In this document: in pieces, positions 1 to 6,503 of the stretch
Layout of the letters: each line of letters opens with the position of its first letter
Position numbering within the stretch: the first letter of the stretch is position 1
From: a virus
Direction: 5' to 3' (one strand)
IMG/VR virus record: IMGVR_UViG_3300023181_000022
Span: 1 to 36,364 of that record
DNA: 36,364 nucleotides
Notes under the pieces: model-generated
What the model was told of the DNA's origin: nothing
The model's database searches: none
The model's input: only the letters and a program-made list of their open reading frames with translations
Translations under genes and position numbers: made by a program

Positions 1-99
1 ACGATGCGCCCGAAGAGTAACCGCTTGACGATGCGCCCGAATAGTCACCGCTTGACGATGCGCCCGAATAGTTACCGCTTGACGATGCGCCCGAATAGT
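1..99. repeat. Left copy of 99-bp terminal direct repeat
   Basis: Bases 1-99 are identical to bases 36266-36364. A duplication of exactly 99 bases at both contig ends is what a de Bruijn assembler leaves when it closes a circular or terminally redundant molecule (inference). Collapsing one copy gives about 36,265 bp and joins the two halves of the DUF7666-type gene in frame. Since the repeat lies inside a 27-bp tandem array, the true number of units could differ from the collapsed model. Confidence 0.95.
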
Positions 100-478
100 C
101 ACCGCTTGACTTTGTGTCTTCGGTAAATTTTACTTTTTCAAAAATAAATTTAATACCCGTTTCAATAATACTTTTCAATTTTATTTCTGCCCCTATTTTT
201 ATTTTTGATACAGCTACTTTAGAATCTGAATTTTCTTTAGAAATAATGCCTCCTCCCTCTACATTGGTAAATCTTGAATTTGATGGAGGATAATAATTAA
301 AAATATCTAATGGGTTTTCACAAAAATGAAATCCTGATTTACAGGCTTCTGCCGTTTCTTCTTCATACTCTTTTCCAATTTCATATTGAAAATCACGACA
401 TTTAAGATCTTTATCATATCCCTTAAATCCGAAAACAACTTCTTCTTTTGATTTTGTGACCTCTTTTTTTTCTTTCAT
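1..478 (-). CDS. DUF7666-like nonapeptide-repeat protein, N-terminal part (gene spans the contig ends)
   Basis: The ATG is at 476-478 and the frame stays open to base 1. It begins MKEKKEVTKSKEEVVFGFKG and continues with a domain I recognise from phage proteins of the DUF7666 type (GFKGYDKDLKCRDFQYEIG, then SGFHFCENPLDIFNYYPP). From about residue 123 it enters nonapeptide repeats of the form SG-x-x-SGASS. With one copy of the 99-bp terminal repeat removed, this part joins 35979-36265 to give 765 nt, or 254 residues. The function of the family is unknown. The start lies 13 bp downstream of the stop of the HTH gene at 492-716, so the two are probably co-transcribed. Confidence 0.85.
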   Translation of the reverse strand, partial: MKEKKEVTKSKEEVVFGFKGYDKDLKCRDFQYEIGKEYEEETAEACKSGFHFCENPLDIFNYYPPSNSRFTNVEGGGIISKENSDSKVAVSKIKIGAEIKLKSIIETGIKFIFEKVKFTEDTKSSGDYSGASSSGNYSGASSSGDYSGASSSGYSSGAS

Positions 479-491
479 AATAAATGTTGGA

Positions 492-716
492 TTAAATTTT
501 AATTTTTGCTTTTCCTTCTATATACATTCCGTGCTCAATTCCTTTGAATTCCAACTCTTCCATACCTAATTTCTTGGCATATTTAAAAGTCATTTTAAGG
601 CTGTTTGCGCTTTTTAGGTCGTTTGATATTATTGATTGATTTATCTCTAAATCTTTAGCCAGTTGTGATTTGGTAATTGTCAATGAATCAATAAAGTTTT
701 GCAATACTGTTTTCAT
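492..716 (-). CDS. Small helix-turn-helix protein
   Basis: 74 residues. The segment around residues 16-38 (ITKSQLAKDLEINQSIISND) has the spacing of an XRE/Cro-like helix-turn-helix, with LAKDLEIN as first helix and QSIISND as recognition helix. The acidic and lysine-rich C-terminus is unassigned. It sits between a small conserved phage gene (720-1115) and the repeat gene starting at 478. A role as transcription regulator is inferred from the fold only. Confidence 0.6.
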   Translation of the reverse strand: MKTVLQNFIDSLTITKSQLAKDLEINQSIISNDLKSANSLKMTFKYAKKLGMEELEFKGIEHGMYIEGKAKIKI

Positions 717-719
717 AAA

Positions 720-1115
720 CTAATTTGTTTTATATTTTAATTCTTCGCCTGTTAATGCAAAATACATATTCTGCAATTCATGTACGTGCTTTGCTTCAAC
801 ACCAATCTGGTCTGAATTTACAGAAACATTAAATCCATGACGTATTCTTCCCCAAATTGAAAAACCTAAATCAGAATCTATTTGATAAGAATCATTTATT
901 TCCGTATATTCAAATCCGAATCTAAACAGCCATTCCCTTGTTATCTGAACAGGTTCTGCATTCGAAATTTTAAAGCATCCTTCCGTAGACTCCCCTCTTT
1001 TTATCCTGAACGTATCATCACTATGAAGTGAAGATATTTCTACAATCTCGGATTTGTAAGCTATAAGGTTTCCTATCCTGAAATCCTTTGACGATAATCT
1101 TTTTTCTTGTTCCAT
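720..1115 (-). CDS. Conserved phage protein, paralog 1 (RIGN ... LQNxYFxLTGEEL family)
   Basis: 131 residues; function unknown. It starts MEQEKRLSSKDFRIGN and ends with the family hallmark VHELQNMYFALTGEEL. Middle motifs are an ITREWL segment and GFEY. Two more members of this family are in the genome, at 3828-4175 and 33398-33820. The first 50 or so bases are nearly identical to those of the 33.8-kb copy (51 of 52 bases by hand alignment, 1069-1120 against 33774-33825), pointing to recent duplication or conversion. The start lies in a TAATTATG context. A TATATTTG -7 box lies 21 nt upstream and a terminator at 1200-1222 isolates it from the lysis region. Confidence 0.85.
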   Translation of the reverse strand: MEQEKRLSSKDFRIGNLIAYKSEIVEISSLHSDDTFRIKRGESTEGCFKISNAEPVQITREWLFRFGFEYTEINDSYQIDSDLGFSIWGRIRHGFNVSVNSDQIGVEAKHVHELQNMYFALTGEELKYKTN

Positions 1116-1135
1116 AATTAAATATTTTGTTATAG

Positions 1136-1143
1136 CAAATATA
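1136..1143 (-). promoter_or_regulatory. Candidate Bacteroidota promoter -7 box (TATATTTG)
   Basis: The reverse complement reads TATATTTG, matching the TAnnTTTG consensus of Bacteroidota housekeeping promoters. It lies between the terminator at 1200-1222 and the gene starting at 1115. No good TTG was found 17-23 nt upstream, so the -33 element is weak. Confidence 0.45.
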
Positions 1144-1199
1144 TGTAATAATTTAAACTTTTAAATATATAAAACAAACTTTAACATAATTAAAATAAA

Positions 1200-1222
1200 A
1201 AATCCCCGTAAACAGGGGATTT
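1200..1222 (-). terminator. Intrinsic terminator after the spanin gene
   Basis: An 8-bp perfect stem (1200-1207 with 1215-1222, four GC pairs) has a 7-nt loop. On the minus strand it is followed by TTTTATTTTAATT. It lies 22 nt past the end of the gene at 1245-1703 and closes the lysis transcript. Confidence 0.8.
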
Positions 1223-1244
1223 AAAAGTTAAAATAAAATTTGAA

Positions 1245-1703
1245 TCAGGTTTTTTTATTTATGTATTTGTAAACCAACAATAAAAATAAGCTTCCTAAAA
1301 CGGTCCCTACAAACATGAATCCAATGACAATATAAATAAGCCATCCGAAATCAGCCTTTTCTTGCTTTTCAGATTCCTTGTCCTTAATAGATTGTTGCAG
1401 TTCTCGATTTTCTTTTCTAATTTCCTCTATGAAAGACGAAAAACAGTCTACTTGGGTAATCCTTCCGGAATCATCGTAAACTGTCTTTAAAACGGTTCCT
1501 TGAATGTTTTTACGGTATATCGTAGTATCTTTGAATATAACATTTGGAACTTCATAGGTTACGGTGTCGCCTTTTCGGAAAGTCTTTGTTTCTATCTGTT
1601 CTTTGAGAAGGGTATCTGTTTTAGACTTGGAGGACTTTTTTACTATGTCGCAGGAAAATAATAAAACAGACAATAATAATATTTTGTATATTTGTTTTTT
1701 CAT
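1245..1703 (-). CDS. Unimolecular spanin (u-spanin)
   Basis: 152 residues. The N-terminus has a lipoprotein signal (KKQIYKILLLSVLLFSC, lipobox LFSC with Cys18). It is followed by a charged periplasmic region with a likely coiled coil around residues 88-115 (ENRELQQSIKDKESEKQEK). A transmembrane helix spans about residues 119-146 (WLIYIVIGFMFVGTVLGSLF) and a short KYINKKT tail ends the protein. An outer-membrane lipid anchor plus an inner-membrane C-terminal helix in one chain is the u-spanin architecture, which links the two membranes for the last step of lysis. Its position directly after the M15 peptidase gene supports this. The assignment rests on topology, not sequence homology. Confidence 0.75.
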   Translation of the reverse strand: MKKQIYKILLLSVLLFSCDIVKKSSKSKTDTLLKEQIETKTFRKGDTVTYEVPNVIFKDTTIYRKNIQGTVLKTVYDDSGRITQVDCFSSFIEEIRKENRELQQSIKDKESEKQEKADFGWLIYIVIGFMFVGTVLGSLFLLLVYKYINKKT

Positions 1704-1727
1704 AATTAATTTTTGGTTTTAAATTTG

Positions 1728-1757
1728 AAAGCCTCCTATGTGTAATAGAGAGGCTTT
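1728..1757. terminator. Hairpin between endolysin and spanin genes
   Basis: AAAGCCTC (1728-1735) pairs with GAGGCTTT (1750-1757), an 8-bp stem with a 14-nt loop. The T-rich side is on the plus strand, where no gene ends. On the minus strand only TTTCAAATTT follows the GC part of the stem. It could be a weak terminator or an RNA-processing or stability element between the two lysis genes. Confidence 0.45.
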
Positions 1758-1764
1758 TTTATTT

Positions 1765-2259
1765 TTAAAATATAACGTATCCGTTTTTGTCTTTCGGCAT
1801 TGAATTTATTTCCTTCAACGTAAATCCAAATGTTTTCTGAAAGTGTGGCGAGTCCTTGATTGACTTAAAATCACCGCCCCATTCCCAGCCTTTAGACTTG
1901 AAATAGTTGGTTACCTTCATCCAGTGTTTGTCTACATTATAAGAAGCAGTTTCAAAGGTTCCGTTTCCGTCCTTGTCTAAAAGCATTACGATGTCAAAAG
2001 CAAGAACTGCAGGCGGATTATGCCAGGACTGGCTACCTTTTGCGTTTGTAACTATTCTGCCCGGTTTTGTGCGGCCTTGGGCATATAGGGCATCCTGTTC
2101 TTTATTGGATCTTAATGTATATGTCAAACGCAACCTTACGCCTTTGGGCAATAGTTTTTCATTTGCATATTCGTACATTTCCAAAACCTCTTTTAAAACG
2201 CACGGGTGCATTGTTTTTATTCTCTGGATTGTTATTTCATCTAATGCCATAATTTTCAT
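1765..2259 (-). CDS. Endolysin, M15-type peptidase (L-alanyl-D-glutamate or D-Ala-D-Ala type)
   Basis: 164 residues. Zinc-peptidase M15 motifs are visible: TLRSNKEQDALYAQGRT (residues about 48-64), SWHNPPAVLAFDIV (residues about 78-91, zinc ligands His and Asp), WEWGGDF (about 126-132) and SPHFQ (about 137-141, third zinc ligand). The family cleaves peptide cross-links or stems in peptidoglycan. There is no signal peptide, so export would need a holin. It overlaps the upstream membrane-protein gene (2237-2470) by 23 nt and is followed by the spanin. An alternative start is the ATG three codons downstream (MALDEIT). Confidence 0.88.
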   Translation of the reverse strand: MKIMALDEITIQRIKTMHPCVLKEVLEMYEYANEKLLPKGVRLRLTYTLRSNKEQDALYAQGRTKPGRIVTNAKGSQSWHNPPAVLAFDIVMLLDKDGNGTFETASYNVDKHWMKVTNYFKSKGWEWGGDFKSIKDSPHFQKTFGFTLKEINSMPKDKNGYVIF

Positions 2260-2470
2260 TTATTTTAATACTGTCAATTGATTTTGTAAGGAGATAAAGT
2301 TGTATGTCAAACATCTGTGATTTTAACTTCTTCTTGTTCTTGTAGAATATGTAGTCTGCATTTACCGAAGCATCCGGAATATGTTCTTTTGTCTTCGGAA
2401 TATCCTTTATGCCGATTGTGGTAAAAAATCCGACAAGATAAAGAATCAATATTATTATGGTATTTTTCAT
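2237..2470 (-). CDS. Small membrane protein of the lysis region
   Basis: 77 residues. A hydrophobic helix at residues 4-20 (TIIILILYLVGFFTTIG) is followed by a charged soluble tail. It is coupled by overlaps to the genes on both sides (4 nt with 2467-2865, 23 nt with the peptidase). Function not recognised. A holin accessory protein or an antiholin is possible from position and topology only. Confidence 0.65.
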   Translation of the reverse strand: MKNTIIILILYLVGFFTTIGIKDIPKTKEHIPDASVNADYIFYKNKKKLKSQMFDIQLYLLTKSIDSIKINENYGIR

Positions 2471-2865
2471 TTTTTAGTCCTTTTCAAAACTTCGAGTTCA
2501 ATTGTGATGCTGTCCAATCTTCTTTTCTGTATTTCCATTTCTTTAAAACCCAGCTGTAGTTCTTCAATCTGTTTTTTATCTTCATCCGTTTGTGCCTTTT
2601 TAAGAGATTCGTTTTCAAGGAGTATTTTTTTATTTTCCAATGAATATTCTGAATCAACTCTTGTTTCCGATATTCTTCTATCAACTTCCCGCCAAATTAA
2701 TAAGGACACCAGTATTGCATAAATAAAGTTAGACCTTATGTTTCTTTTTTCTCCAGGCTTCTTGCTTCCAAACCAGTCTGCCAATTTTATAAAAACATTC
2801 ACCAGCCATGTAACAAACTCCATAAACGGTTTATACATCCATTTAAAAAAGTATGTTATGTCCAT
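2467..2865 (-). CDS. Membrane-anchored coiled-coil protein of the lysis region
   Basis: 132 residues. The N-terminal 28 residues are amphipathic and aromatic (FFKWMYKPFMEFVTWLVNVF). A hydrophobic segment lies at about 47-58 (FIYAILVSLLIW), then a long charged coiled coil runs from about 60 to the end. It overlaps 2843-3037 upstream by 23 nt and 2237-2470 downstream by 4 nt. The layout could fit a lysis accessory or a second spanin-like component, but I do not recognise the family. Confidence 0.65.
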   Translation of the reverse strand: MDITYFFKWMYKPFMEFVTWLVNVFIKLADWFGSKKPGEKRNIRSNFIYAILVSLLIWREVDRRISETRVDSEYSLENKKILLENESLKKAQTDEDKKQIEELQLGFKEMEIQKRRLDSITIELEVLKRTKK

Positions 2866-3037
2866 TATGGTTTTTTATTTTGGTGGCTAATTTTATTATT
2901 TTTGCTTTAATAAATGAAATTGACTTTTTAATATTTGAATAGAAAATACCTATGAATATGGCGCCTGTTTCAATGTATATTGAATGATTCCATAGCCACT
3001 CTAACATTATTCCGATTTCTTGTCCAGTCTGAAGCAT
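2843..3037 (-). CDS. Small membrane protein, holin candidate
   Basis: 64 residues with one hydrophobic segment at about residues 18-34 (HSIYIETGAIFIGIFYS) and a strongly basic C-terminus (KKSISFIKAKIIKLATKIKN). Small size, one helix and a positive tail fit class III-like holins, but this is an inference from topology. It overlaps the polytopic membrane gene upstream by 31 nt and the next gene by 23 nt. Confidence 0.55.
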   Translation of the reverse strand: MLQTGQEIGIMLEWLWNHSIYIETGAIFIGIFYSNIKKSISFIKAKIIKLATKIKNHNGHNILF

Positions 3038-3426
3038 CTTATCAGGATTAGAGCTACAGCAAATATAATCAATGGTTTTGCGTAGTCGTTTATATAATTA
3101 CTATGTAATGATGTAATTTTTTCCTCTACATATACATAGCAGTAATCCCAAAGATATAATTTTAAAATGACAATATTTACGGCTGAAATGAAATTTACCA
3201 ATGTAAATGATAAAATGGTTGCATAAACGCATTTCCAAACTGATGTCATTTTGTTTATGTCGAGCCCTATGTACATTAAAAAAAAGAGGGTTTCCGACGT
3301 CATAGTGACGTCAGAAACCCTCCAGTAGAATTTGTTCCAGAATTCCAAGTCAATACTTGAAATACAAAGCAGTAAAAAGTCTGTTATCAATATACATCCT
3401 ATTAGGAATTCTTTCTTGTAATTCAT
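3007..3426 (-). CDS. Polytopic membrane protein, holin candidate, with a terminator inside the gene
   Basis: 139 residues with about four hydrophobic segments: residues 8-24 (LIGCILITDFLLLCISS), about 46-54, about 68-90 (VYATILSFTLVNFISAVNIV) and about 118-131 (LIIFAVALILI). It is the first large gene of the lysis region. A very strong intrinsic terminator (3286-3322) lies within codons for residues about 35-47. Immediately after its T8 tract comes an in-frame ATG at 3274-3276 that would give an 89-residue shorter form (MYIGLDINK...). Expression may therefore depend on terminator read-through, and two products are possible. The family is not recognised. Confidence 0.65.
   Translation of the reverse strand: MNYKKEFLIGCILITDFLLLCISSIDLEFWNKFYWRVSDVTMTSETLFFLMYIGLDINKMTSVWKCVYATILSFTLVNFISAVNIVILKLYLWDYCYVYVEEKITSLHSNYINDYAKPLIIFAVALILIRCFRLDKKSE
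3286..3322 (-). terminator. Strong intrinsic terminator inside a coding region
   Basis: Left arm 3286-3302 (GAGGGTTTCCGACGTCA) and right arm 3306-3322 pair over 17 positions with a 3-nt loop. The single plus-strand mismatch (C3295/A3313) becomes a G-U pair in minus-strand RNA, so that RNA forms an unbroken 17-bp stem followed by eight U (complement of A8 at 3278-3285). The wobble and the T tract both show that the minus-strand transcript is the functional one. Confidence 0.9.
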
Positions 3427-3582
3427 CTACGTTTTTTTAGGTCTTGGCTGTGTGGACTCTCCACTCTCCGTTTCTGTTGTAACCTCGAATCCCATCAGCT
3501 CGTACTTTTGGCACACTTCCTCGTGAGAGGTAATTTCTTCTGGTAAAGGTTCGTTTGACATTACGATTCTAATTGTTGCCAT
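3427..3582 (-). CDS. Small protein of unknown function (51 aa)
   Basis: 51 residues, start ATG at 3580-3582, stop TAG at 3427-3429, 1 nt before the start codon of the next gene at 3426. It begins MATIRIVMSNEPLPEEITSH and is acidic with a basic end (QPRPKKT). No family recognised. It fills an otherwise empty 200-bp gap and is the first gene after the terminator at 3620-3643. Confidence 0.6.
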   Translation of the reverse strand: MATIRIVMSNEPLPEEITSHEEVCQKYELMGFEVTTETESGESTQPRPKKT

Positions 3583-3619
3583 TTTTATATTATTTTAAGT
3601 TGAAACAAAATTAAATAAA

Positions 3620-3643
3620 AAAAGCATCGGTTAGGATGCTTTT
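3620..3643 (-). terminator. Intrinsic terminator after the gene at 3631-3831
   Basis: AAAAGCATC (3620-3628) pairs with GATGCTTTT (3635-3643), 9 bp with a 6-nt loop. The minus-strand RNA continues with a U-rich tract. The stem overlaps the last codons of the gene at 3631-3831. It separates that operon from the lysis genes. Confidence 0.85.
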
Positions 3644-3831
3644 AGGGTTTTGTTTTTTGACACTTCATAAAATTTTGACCTTATAGATGATAATGTTCTC
3701 AATGGAAATTCAAGACCACTTTCATTATGAAGCATATATCTTGCAAATTCAAACGCTTCTTCCATAGTTTCGCTATCATCAGACTCTATATACATAAATA
3801 GCCATTCTATTTCTTTTTCACTCCATTTCAT
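3631..3831 (-). CDS. Small acidic protein of unknown function
   Basis: 66 residues, rich in Glu and aromatic residues (MKWSEKEIEWLFMYIESDDS). It may fold as helices. It overlaps the upstream gene (3828-4175) by 4 nt (ATGA type), so it is translationally coupled. No family recognised. The intrinsic terminator at 3620-3643 covers its stop codon. Confidence 0.65.
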   Translation of the reverse strand: MKWSEKEIEWLFMYIESDDSETMEEAFEFARYMLHNESGLEFPLRTLSSIRSKFYEVSKNKTLKAS

Positions 3832-4175
3832 AATAATTTATTTAAGTTTAATTCTTCGCCTGTTAATGAAAAGTAAAGGTTTTGGAGTTCGTGAACATAT
3901 TTTACTTCCCTTATTGCTTTATCCGCCCAATCAGCAATAAAACCATCAAATACATCAGGATTTACCCAAACTGTAAACATTGTCCAATTCTCATATATAT
4001 TTCCCTTTTTTTCAAATCCAATATTAAGAAGCCATTCTTCCGTTAATGGGATTCCTAAATACATAACAGAGGGTTGTATAATTTTTGAAACAGCGTAAAT
4101 TGTTTCTGCTGTACAATTAACGTGTTTACCTAAATAGTTTATTGTATTACCTATTCGTAGTTCTTCTGCTTTCAT
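3828..4175 (-). CDS. Conserved phage protein, paralog 2 (RIGN ... LQNLYFSLTGEEL family)
   Basis: 115 residues. Family landmarks: LRIGNTINYLGKHV near the N-terminus, IPLTEEWLLNIGFEKKG in the middle and VHELQNLYFSLTGEEL at the C-terminus. It is more diverged than the other two copies (720-1115 and 33398-33820) and lacks the MExEKRLSSKDF leader. Function unknown; the family is widespread in Bacteroidota phages and prophages. It is 2 nt from the outer-membrane barrel gene upstream. Confidence 0.8.
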   Translation of the reverse strand: MKAEELRIGNTINYLGKHVNCTAETIYAVSKIIQPSVMYLGIPLTEEWLLNIGFEKKGNIYENWTMFTVWVNPDVFDGFIADWADKAIREVKYVHELQNLYFSLTGEELNLNKLL

Positions 4176-4177
4176 AA

Positions 4178-4660
4178 TCAGTTTAATTTAAAAGTTAATC
4201 CTATTTCCCCACTCGGTACGTAATCCTTATCCTCAACATCGGGCCTTTGCTGTATGGTCATTCTTGCGAAAGCCATAAACCTTCCAATATCGTATCTTGT
4301 TTCGGCACGGTATCCCCAAGAAAAGAAAGCAGAATTGGATTCCCTGTTTATAATGGAGAAATTAAGCCCGTTGTAGAATGACATTTTTTTGGTTGCGTGG
4401 AACTCATAGCCCGAAGCAACCCCATATCTTAAATAATCAGGATCCAAAGCGGTATGCTGTTCAAGTTCCAATGCGACTTCGAAGTTTCGGTAATTCGCCC
4501 CTATCTGTGCCGTGTAGTTCAAGGTAGGATTGTTGCCCGTCTGTTCGCTTCCGTGAACCAAATGCCTTCCGTCAACCCCGAAAGATATAAAAGCATATTG
4601 GTCTTTGTTCTGTGCTGTTGCTGTTATTGAAAACAGCAGTATGGTGATTATAGTTTTCAT
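4178..4660 (-). CDS. Secreted outer-membrane beta-barrel-like protein
   Basis: 160 residues. Signal peptide MKTIITILLFSITATAQ, with likely cleavage after ATA or AQ. The remainder is rich in alternating aromatic and polar strands (YAFISFGVDGRHLV, TLNYTAQIGANYRNFEVALELE, FMAFARMTIQQ) and ends GEIGLTFKLN, a terminal strand with a penultimate polar and final aromatic/leucine pattern typical of small barrels. It probably inserts in the host outer membrane. Superinfection exclusion by receptor masking would fit a phage-encoded barrel, but this is inference. Overlaps the methyltransferase gene by 4 nt. Confidence 0.65.
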   Translation of the reverse strand: MKTIITILLFSITATAQNKDQYAFISFGVDGRHLVHGSEQTGNNPTLNYTAQIGANYRNFEVALELEQHTALDPDYLRYGVASGYEFHATKKMSFYNGLNFSIINRESNSAFFSWGYRAETRYDIGRFMAFARMTIQQRPDVEDKDYVPSGEIGLTFKLN

Positions 4661-5334
4661 AATTTGAATAGTTTTGTTTGTCCAACGTGGTCGGTTATTC
4701 TTTTAATTGCAGAATCGAAATAATCCTTGTCTAATTCGCAGGCTGTTAATTCAAAGCCGTAATCGTGGCAGGCTATGGCAATGCTTCCTGAACCTAAATG
4801 GGTGTCTAAAATTTTATATCCCGGTTTGGCACACTTTTCTAAACAAAATTTATACAACTCAAATGGTTTTTCCGTAGGGTGTATTCTTTTTTGTTTATTT
4901 TTCATATTTTCCTGAATCATTCCATTCCAAGTATGTTTGAAAATCCTTGTTGCCTGATCGAATGAAGTATAAGCCAATTCTGCATCCGCAAATTTTGTAG
5001 TCCCGTTATTTTTATCCCAAACAATCCAACATTGTGAATTTTCTAACATATTACAAAAATAATTACCACCCCAAATAATCCTGTTTTTTGAAACCCTTAT
5101 TAACTCATCAAAATACTCTTTACTTGGTATTTCCTTATCCCAATCCTTTTTTATGAATTTTGATTTTAAAGCGGCCCCCTTCCCTGATTTTCTTTTTTCA
5201 CCTGCAAACGTTTGGCTTGCATCAATTCCGTAAGGAGGGTCTACAATGGCTAAATCGAAATAATTGTCCGGATAACGTGACATTAATTCCATGTTATCCT
5301 CGTTTGTTATTGTAATTTTATCGGTTATATTCAT
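4657..5334 (-). CDS. DNA methyltransferase, N6-adenine or N4-cytosine type (orphan)
   Basis: 225 residues. Catalytic motif IV DPPYG at residues 32-36, HPTEKP at 152-157, and the SAM-binding motif I (ILDTHLGSGSIAIAC) at 175-189. Motif IV before motif I is the order of beta-class N6_N4_Mtase enzymes. The family usually carries FxGxG in motif I; here THLGSGS keeps the glycines but has His-Leu in place of Phe/Pro. No restriction gene is adjacent, so it is likely an orphan enzyme protecting phage DNA or marking it. It is followed by the barrel gene with a 4-nt overlap. Confidence 0.92.
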   Translation of the reverse strand: MNITDKITITNEDNMELMSRYPDNYFDLAIVDPPYGIDASQTFAGEKRKSGKGAALKSKFIKKDWDKEIPSKEYFDELIRVSKNRIIWGGNYFCNMLENSQCWIVWDKNNGTTKFADAELAYTSFDQATRIFKHTWNGMIQENMKNKQKRIHPTEKPFELYKFCLEKCAKPGYKILDTHLGSGSIAIACHDYGFELTACELDKDYFDSAIKRITDHVGQTKLFKL

Positions 5335-5337
5335 AAT

Positions 5338-5457
5338 TTAAAGGTTAAAAATTTTATAAGCAATACAGAAAACAACAGTAATCGAAATAGTTCCTACTAT
5401 CACAAAGCCTACTATTGTCTTTAATATCCTGTCTGTTCTTTCGTCGTCGTGGTTCAT
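5338..5457 (-). CDS. Single-helix membrane micropeptide (39 aa)
   Basis: 39 residues: MNHDDERTDRILK, then a hydrophobic helix of about 20 residues (TIVGFVIVGTISITVVF) and a short end (KIFNL). Its ATG overlaps the stop of the gene at 5454-6146 (ATGA), and its own stop lies 4 nt before the methyltransferase gene. The tight coupling supports it being real. Function unknown. Confidence 0.65.
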   Translation of the reverse strand: MNHDDERTDRILKTIVGFVIVGTISITVVFCIAYKIFNL

Positions 5458-6146
5458 TGTTCTAAATTTTTAGTTGATTCGCTATACCATTCCCAGTTAT
5501 CCACACCACCAGCTTCTAAAGCAGATAATAATTCATCACGTTTTAAAAGATTAGAATATTCTTCACCGCTTATTGATATTTCTTCACCCTCAATCATTAC
5601 TTTTTTTGAATCCTCCAAATTTTTAATGTCTTGGATTAGTTTATCATAATCTTTTATTACAATATCTGTAAGAGATTTTCTATTCTCTACAATTCTGTCA
5701 TATTTAATAATTTCTTGTGAATTATCCTGCAATTGTTTTTCCTGAATTTTTATAAGACTTTTGTTTTCAGCTACAATGTCTATCAGTCCGTTAAGAATAT
5801 TCTTATTAGATGCAATTTGTGACTTTAGTTTTTCATTTTCTCTCCACTCAAAAGGGATGTCTTTTAAGTCCTTTGCTTTAACCCAAAATAAGTTTTCTTC
5901 TGTTATTTCATTCTGTTGAAATATTTCTTCCAAAATATCATTGGCATTATTCACCCTATCATCACAATAGCAAGTGCTTTTGTGACCTACCATACAAGCA
6001 TCACAACCTCTAAATGATTCTGCGATTTGATCCAAATCTTTTCCTTCTATTTCAATCTTAACAAATACTTGGTAAAAATCTATTTGCTCATGTTTTTTTA
6101 AAACCAATACAGGTCTGTTGTTGTAGTACTTAATCGTATTTTCCAT
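5454..6146 (-). CDS. Cys-rich coiled-coil phage protein of unknown function
   Basis: 230 residues from the ATG at 6144-6146 (TAATTATG context); an upstream in-frame extension is rejected because it runs through a stem-loop leader. Residues about 50-70 hold a cysteine/histidine cluster (RGCDACMVGHKSTCYCDD) that may bind zinc. Residues about 105-190 form a long charged coiled coil. The combination is familiar from Bacteroidota phages but has no assigned role. It is followed by the coupled micropeptide gene at 5338-5457. Confidence 0.75.
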   Translation of the reverse strand: MENTIKYYNNRPVLVLKKHEQIDFYQVFVKIEIEGKDLDQIAESFRGCDACMVGHKSTCYCDDRVNNANDILEEIFQQNEITEENLFWVKAKDLKDIPFEWRENEKLKSQIASNKNILNGLIDIVAENKSLIKIQEKQLQDNSQEIIKYDRIVENRKSLTDIVIKDYDKLIQDIKNLEDSKKVMIEGEEISISGEEYSNLLKRDELLSALEAGGVDNWEWYSESTKNLEQ

Positions 6147-6165
6147 AATTAAATATTTTAAAGCA

Positions 6166-6215
6166 AGAATGCCAATCAAATCAAGAGCTTGGACTCTATC
6201 ATTAATTGGCATTCT
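6166..6215 (-). promoter_or_regulatory. 11-bp perfect inverted repeat in the leader of the gene at 5454-6146
   Basis: AGAATGCCAAT (6166-6176) and ATTGGCATTCT (6205-6215) are perfect complements separated by 28 nt. The loop holds a smaller stem (AGAG with CTCT). It ends 20 nt before the start codon and lacks a following T tract, so it looks like a leader RNA structure or an operator rather than a terminator. A poor TATATTTT -7-like box lies just upstream. Confidence 0.5.
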
Positions 6216-6284
6216 AAAATATATTTTCCCTTTGTAACTAAAAGTCCAAGTTTAATTACATGACAAACATAATAAATTATTCAA

Positions 6285-6503
6285 TCACTTGTCATTATTT
6301 TTTGTTAAATCTGAAATTGTCTGGTCTTTTGTCGTGGAACTCTTGGAACTTCCGAAGTAGAAACCAAGCACTACGCCCATAATTCCGAATATTCCAATCT
6401 TGTCTGAATCGTTAACCTTTACAAAGGCTATTATCGAAAGACCTCCAAGGACAACAATAAATGCAAGTACTGCCTGAATCTTTATATGGTCTAGCAGTTT
6501 CAT
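6285..6503 (-). CDS. Small two-helix membrane protein, possible holin
   Basis: 72 residues with two hydrophobic segments: about 9-27 (IQAVLAFIVVLGGLSIIAFV) and about 36-51 (IGIFGIMGVVLGFYFG). A polar C-terminus follows (SSKSSTTKDQTISDLTKNNDK). Proteins with the GFYFGSSKSS end are common in Bacteroidota phages. The small size and two helices fit a holin, but the lysis enzymes lie 4 kb away. The start overlaps the stop of the fibre-like gene at 6503. Confidence 0.6.
   Translation of the reverse strand: MKLLDHIKIQAVLAFIVVLGGLSIIAFVKVNDSDKIGIFGIMGVVLGFYFGSSKSSTTKDQTISDLTKNNDK

Noticed and set aside
1-478. Diversity-generating retroelement target in the repeat gene
   Set aside because: No reverse transcriptase or template repeat was found, and part of the variation (TAT to CAT, CGT) is not adenine-specific.
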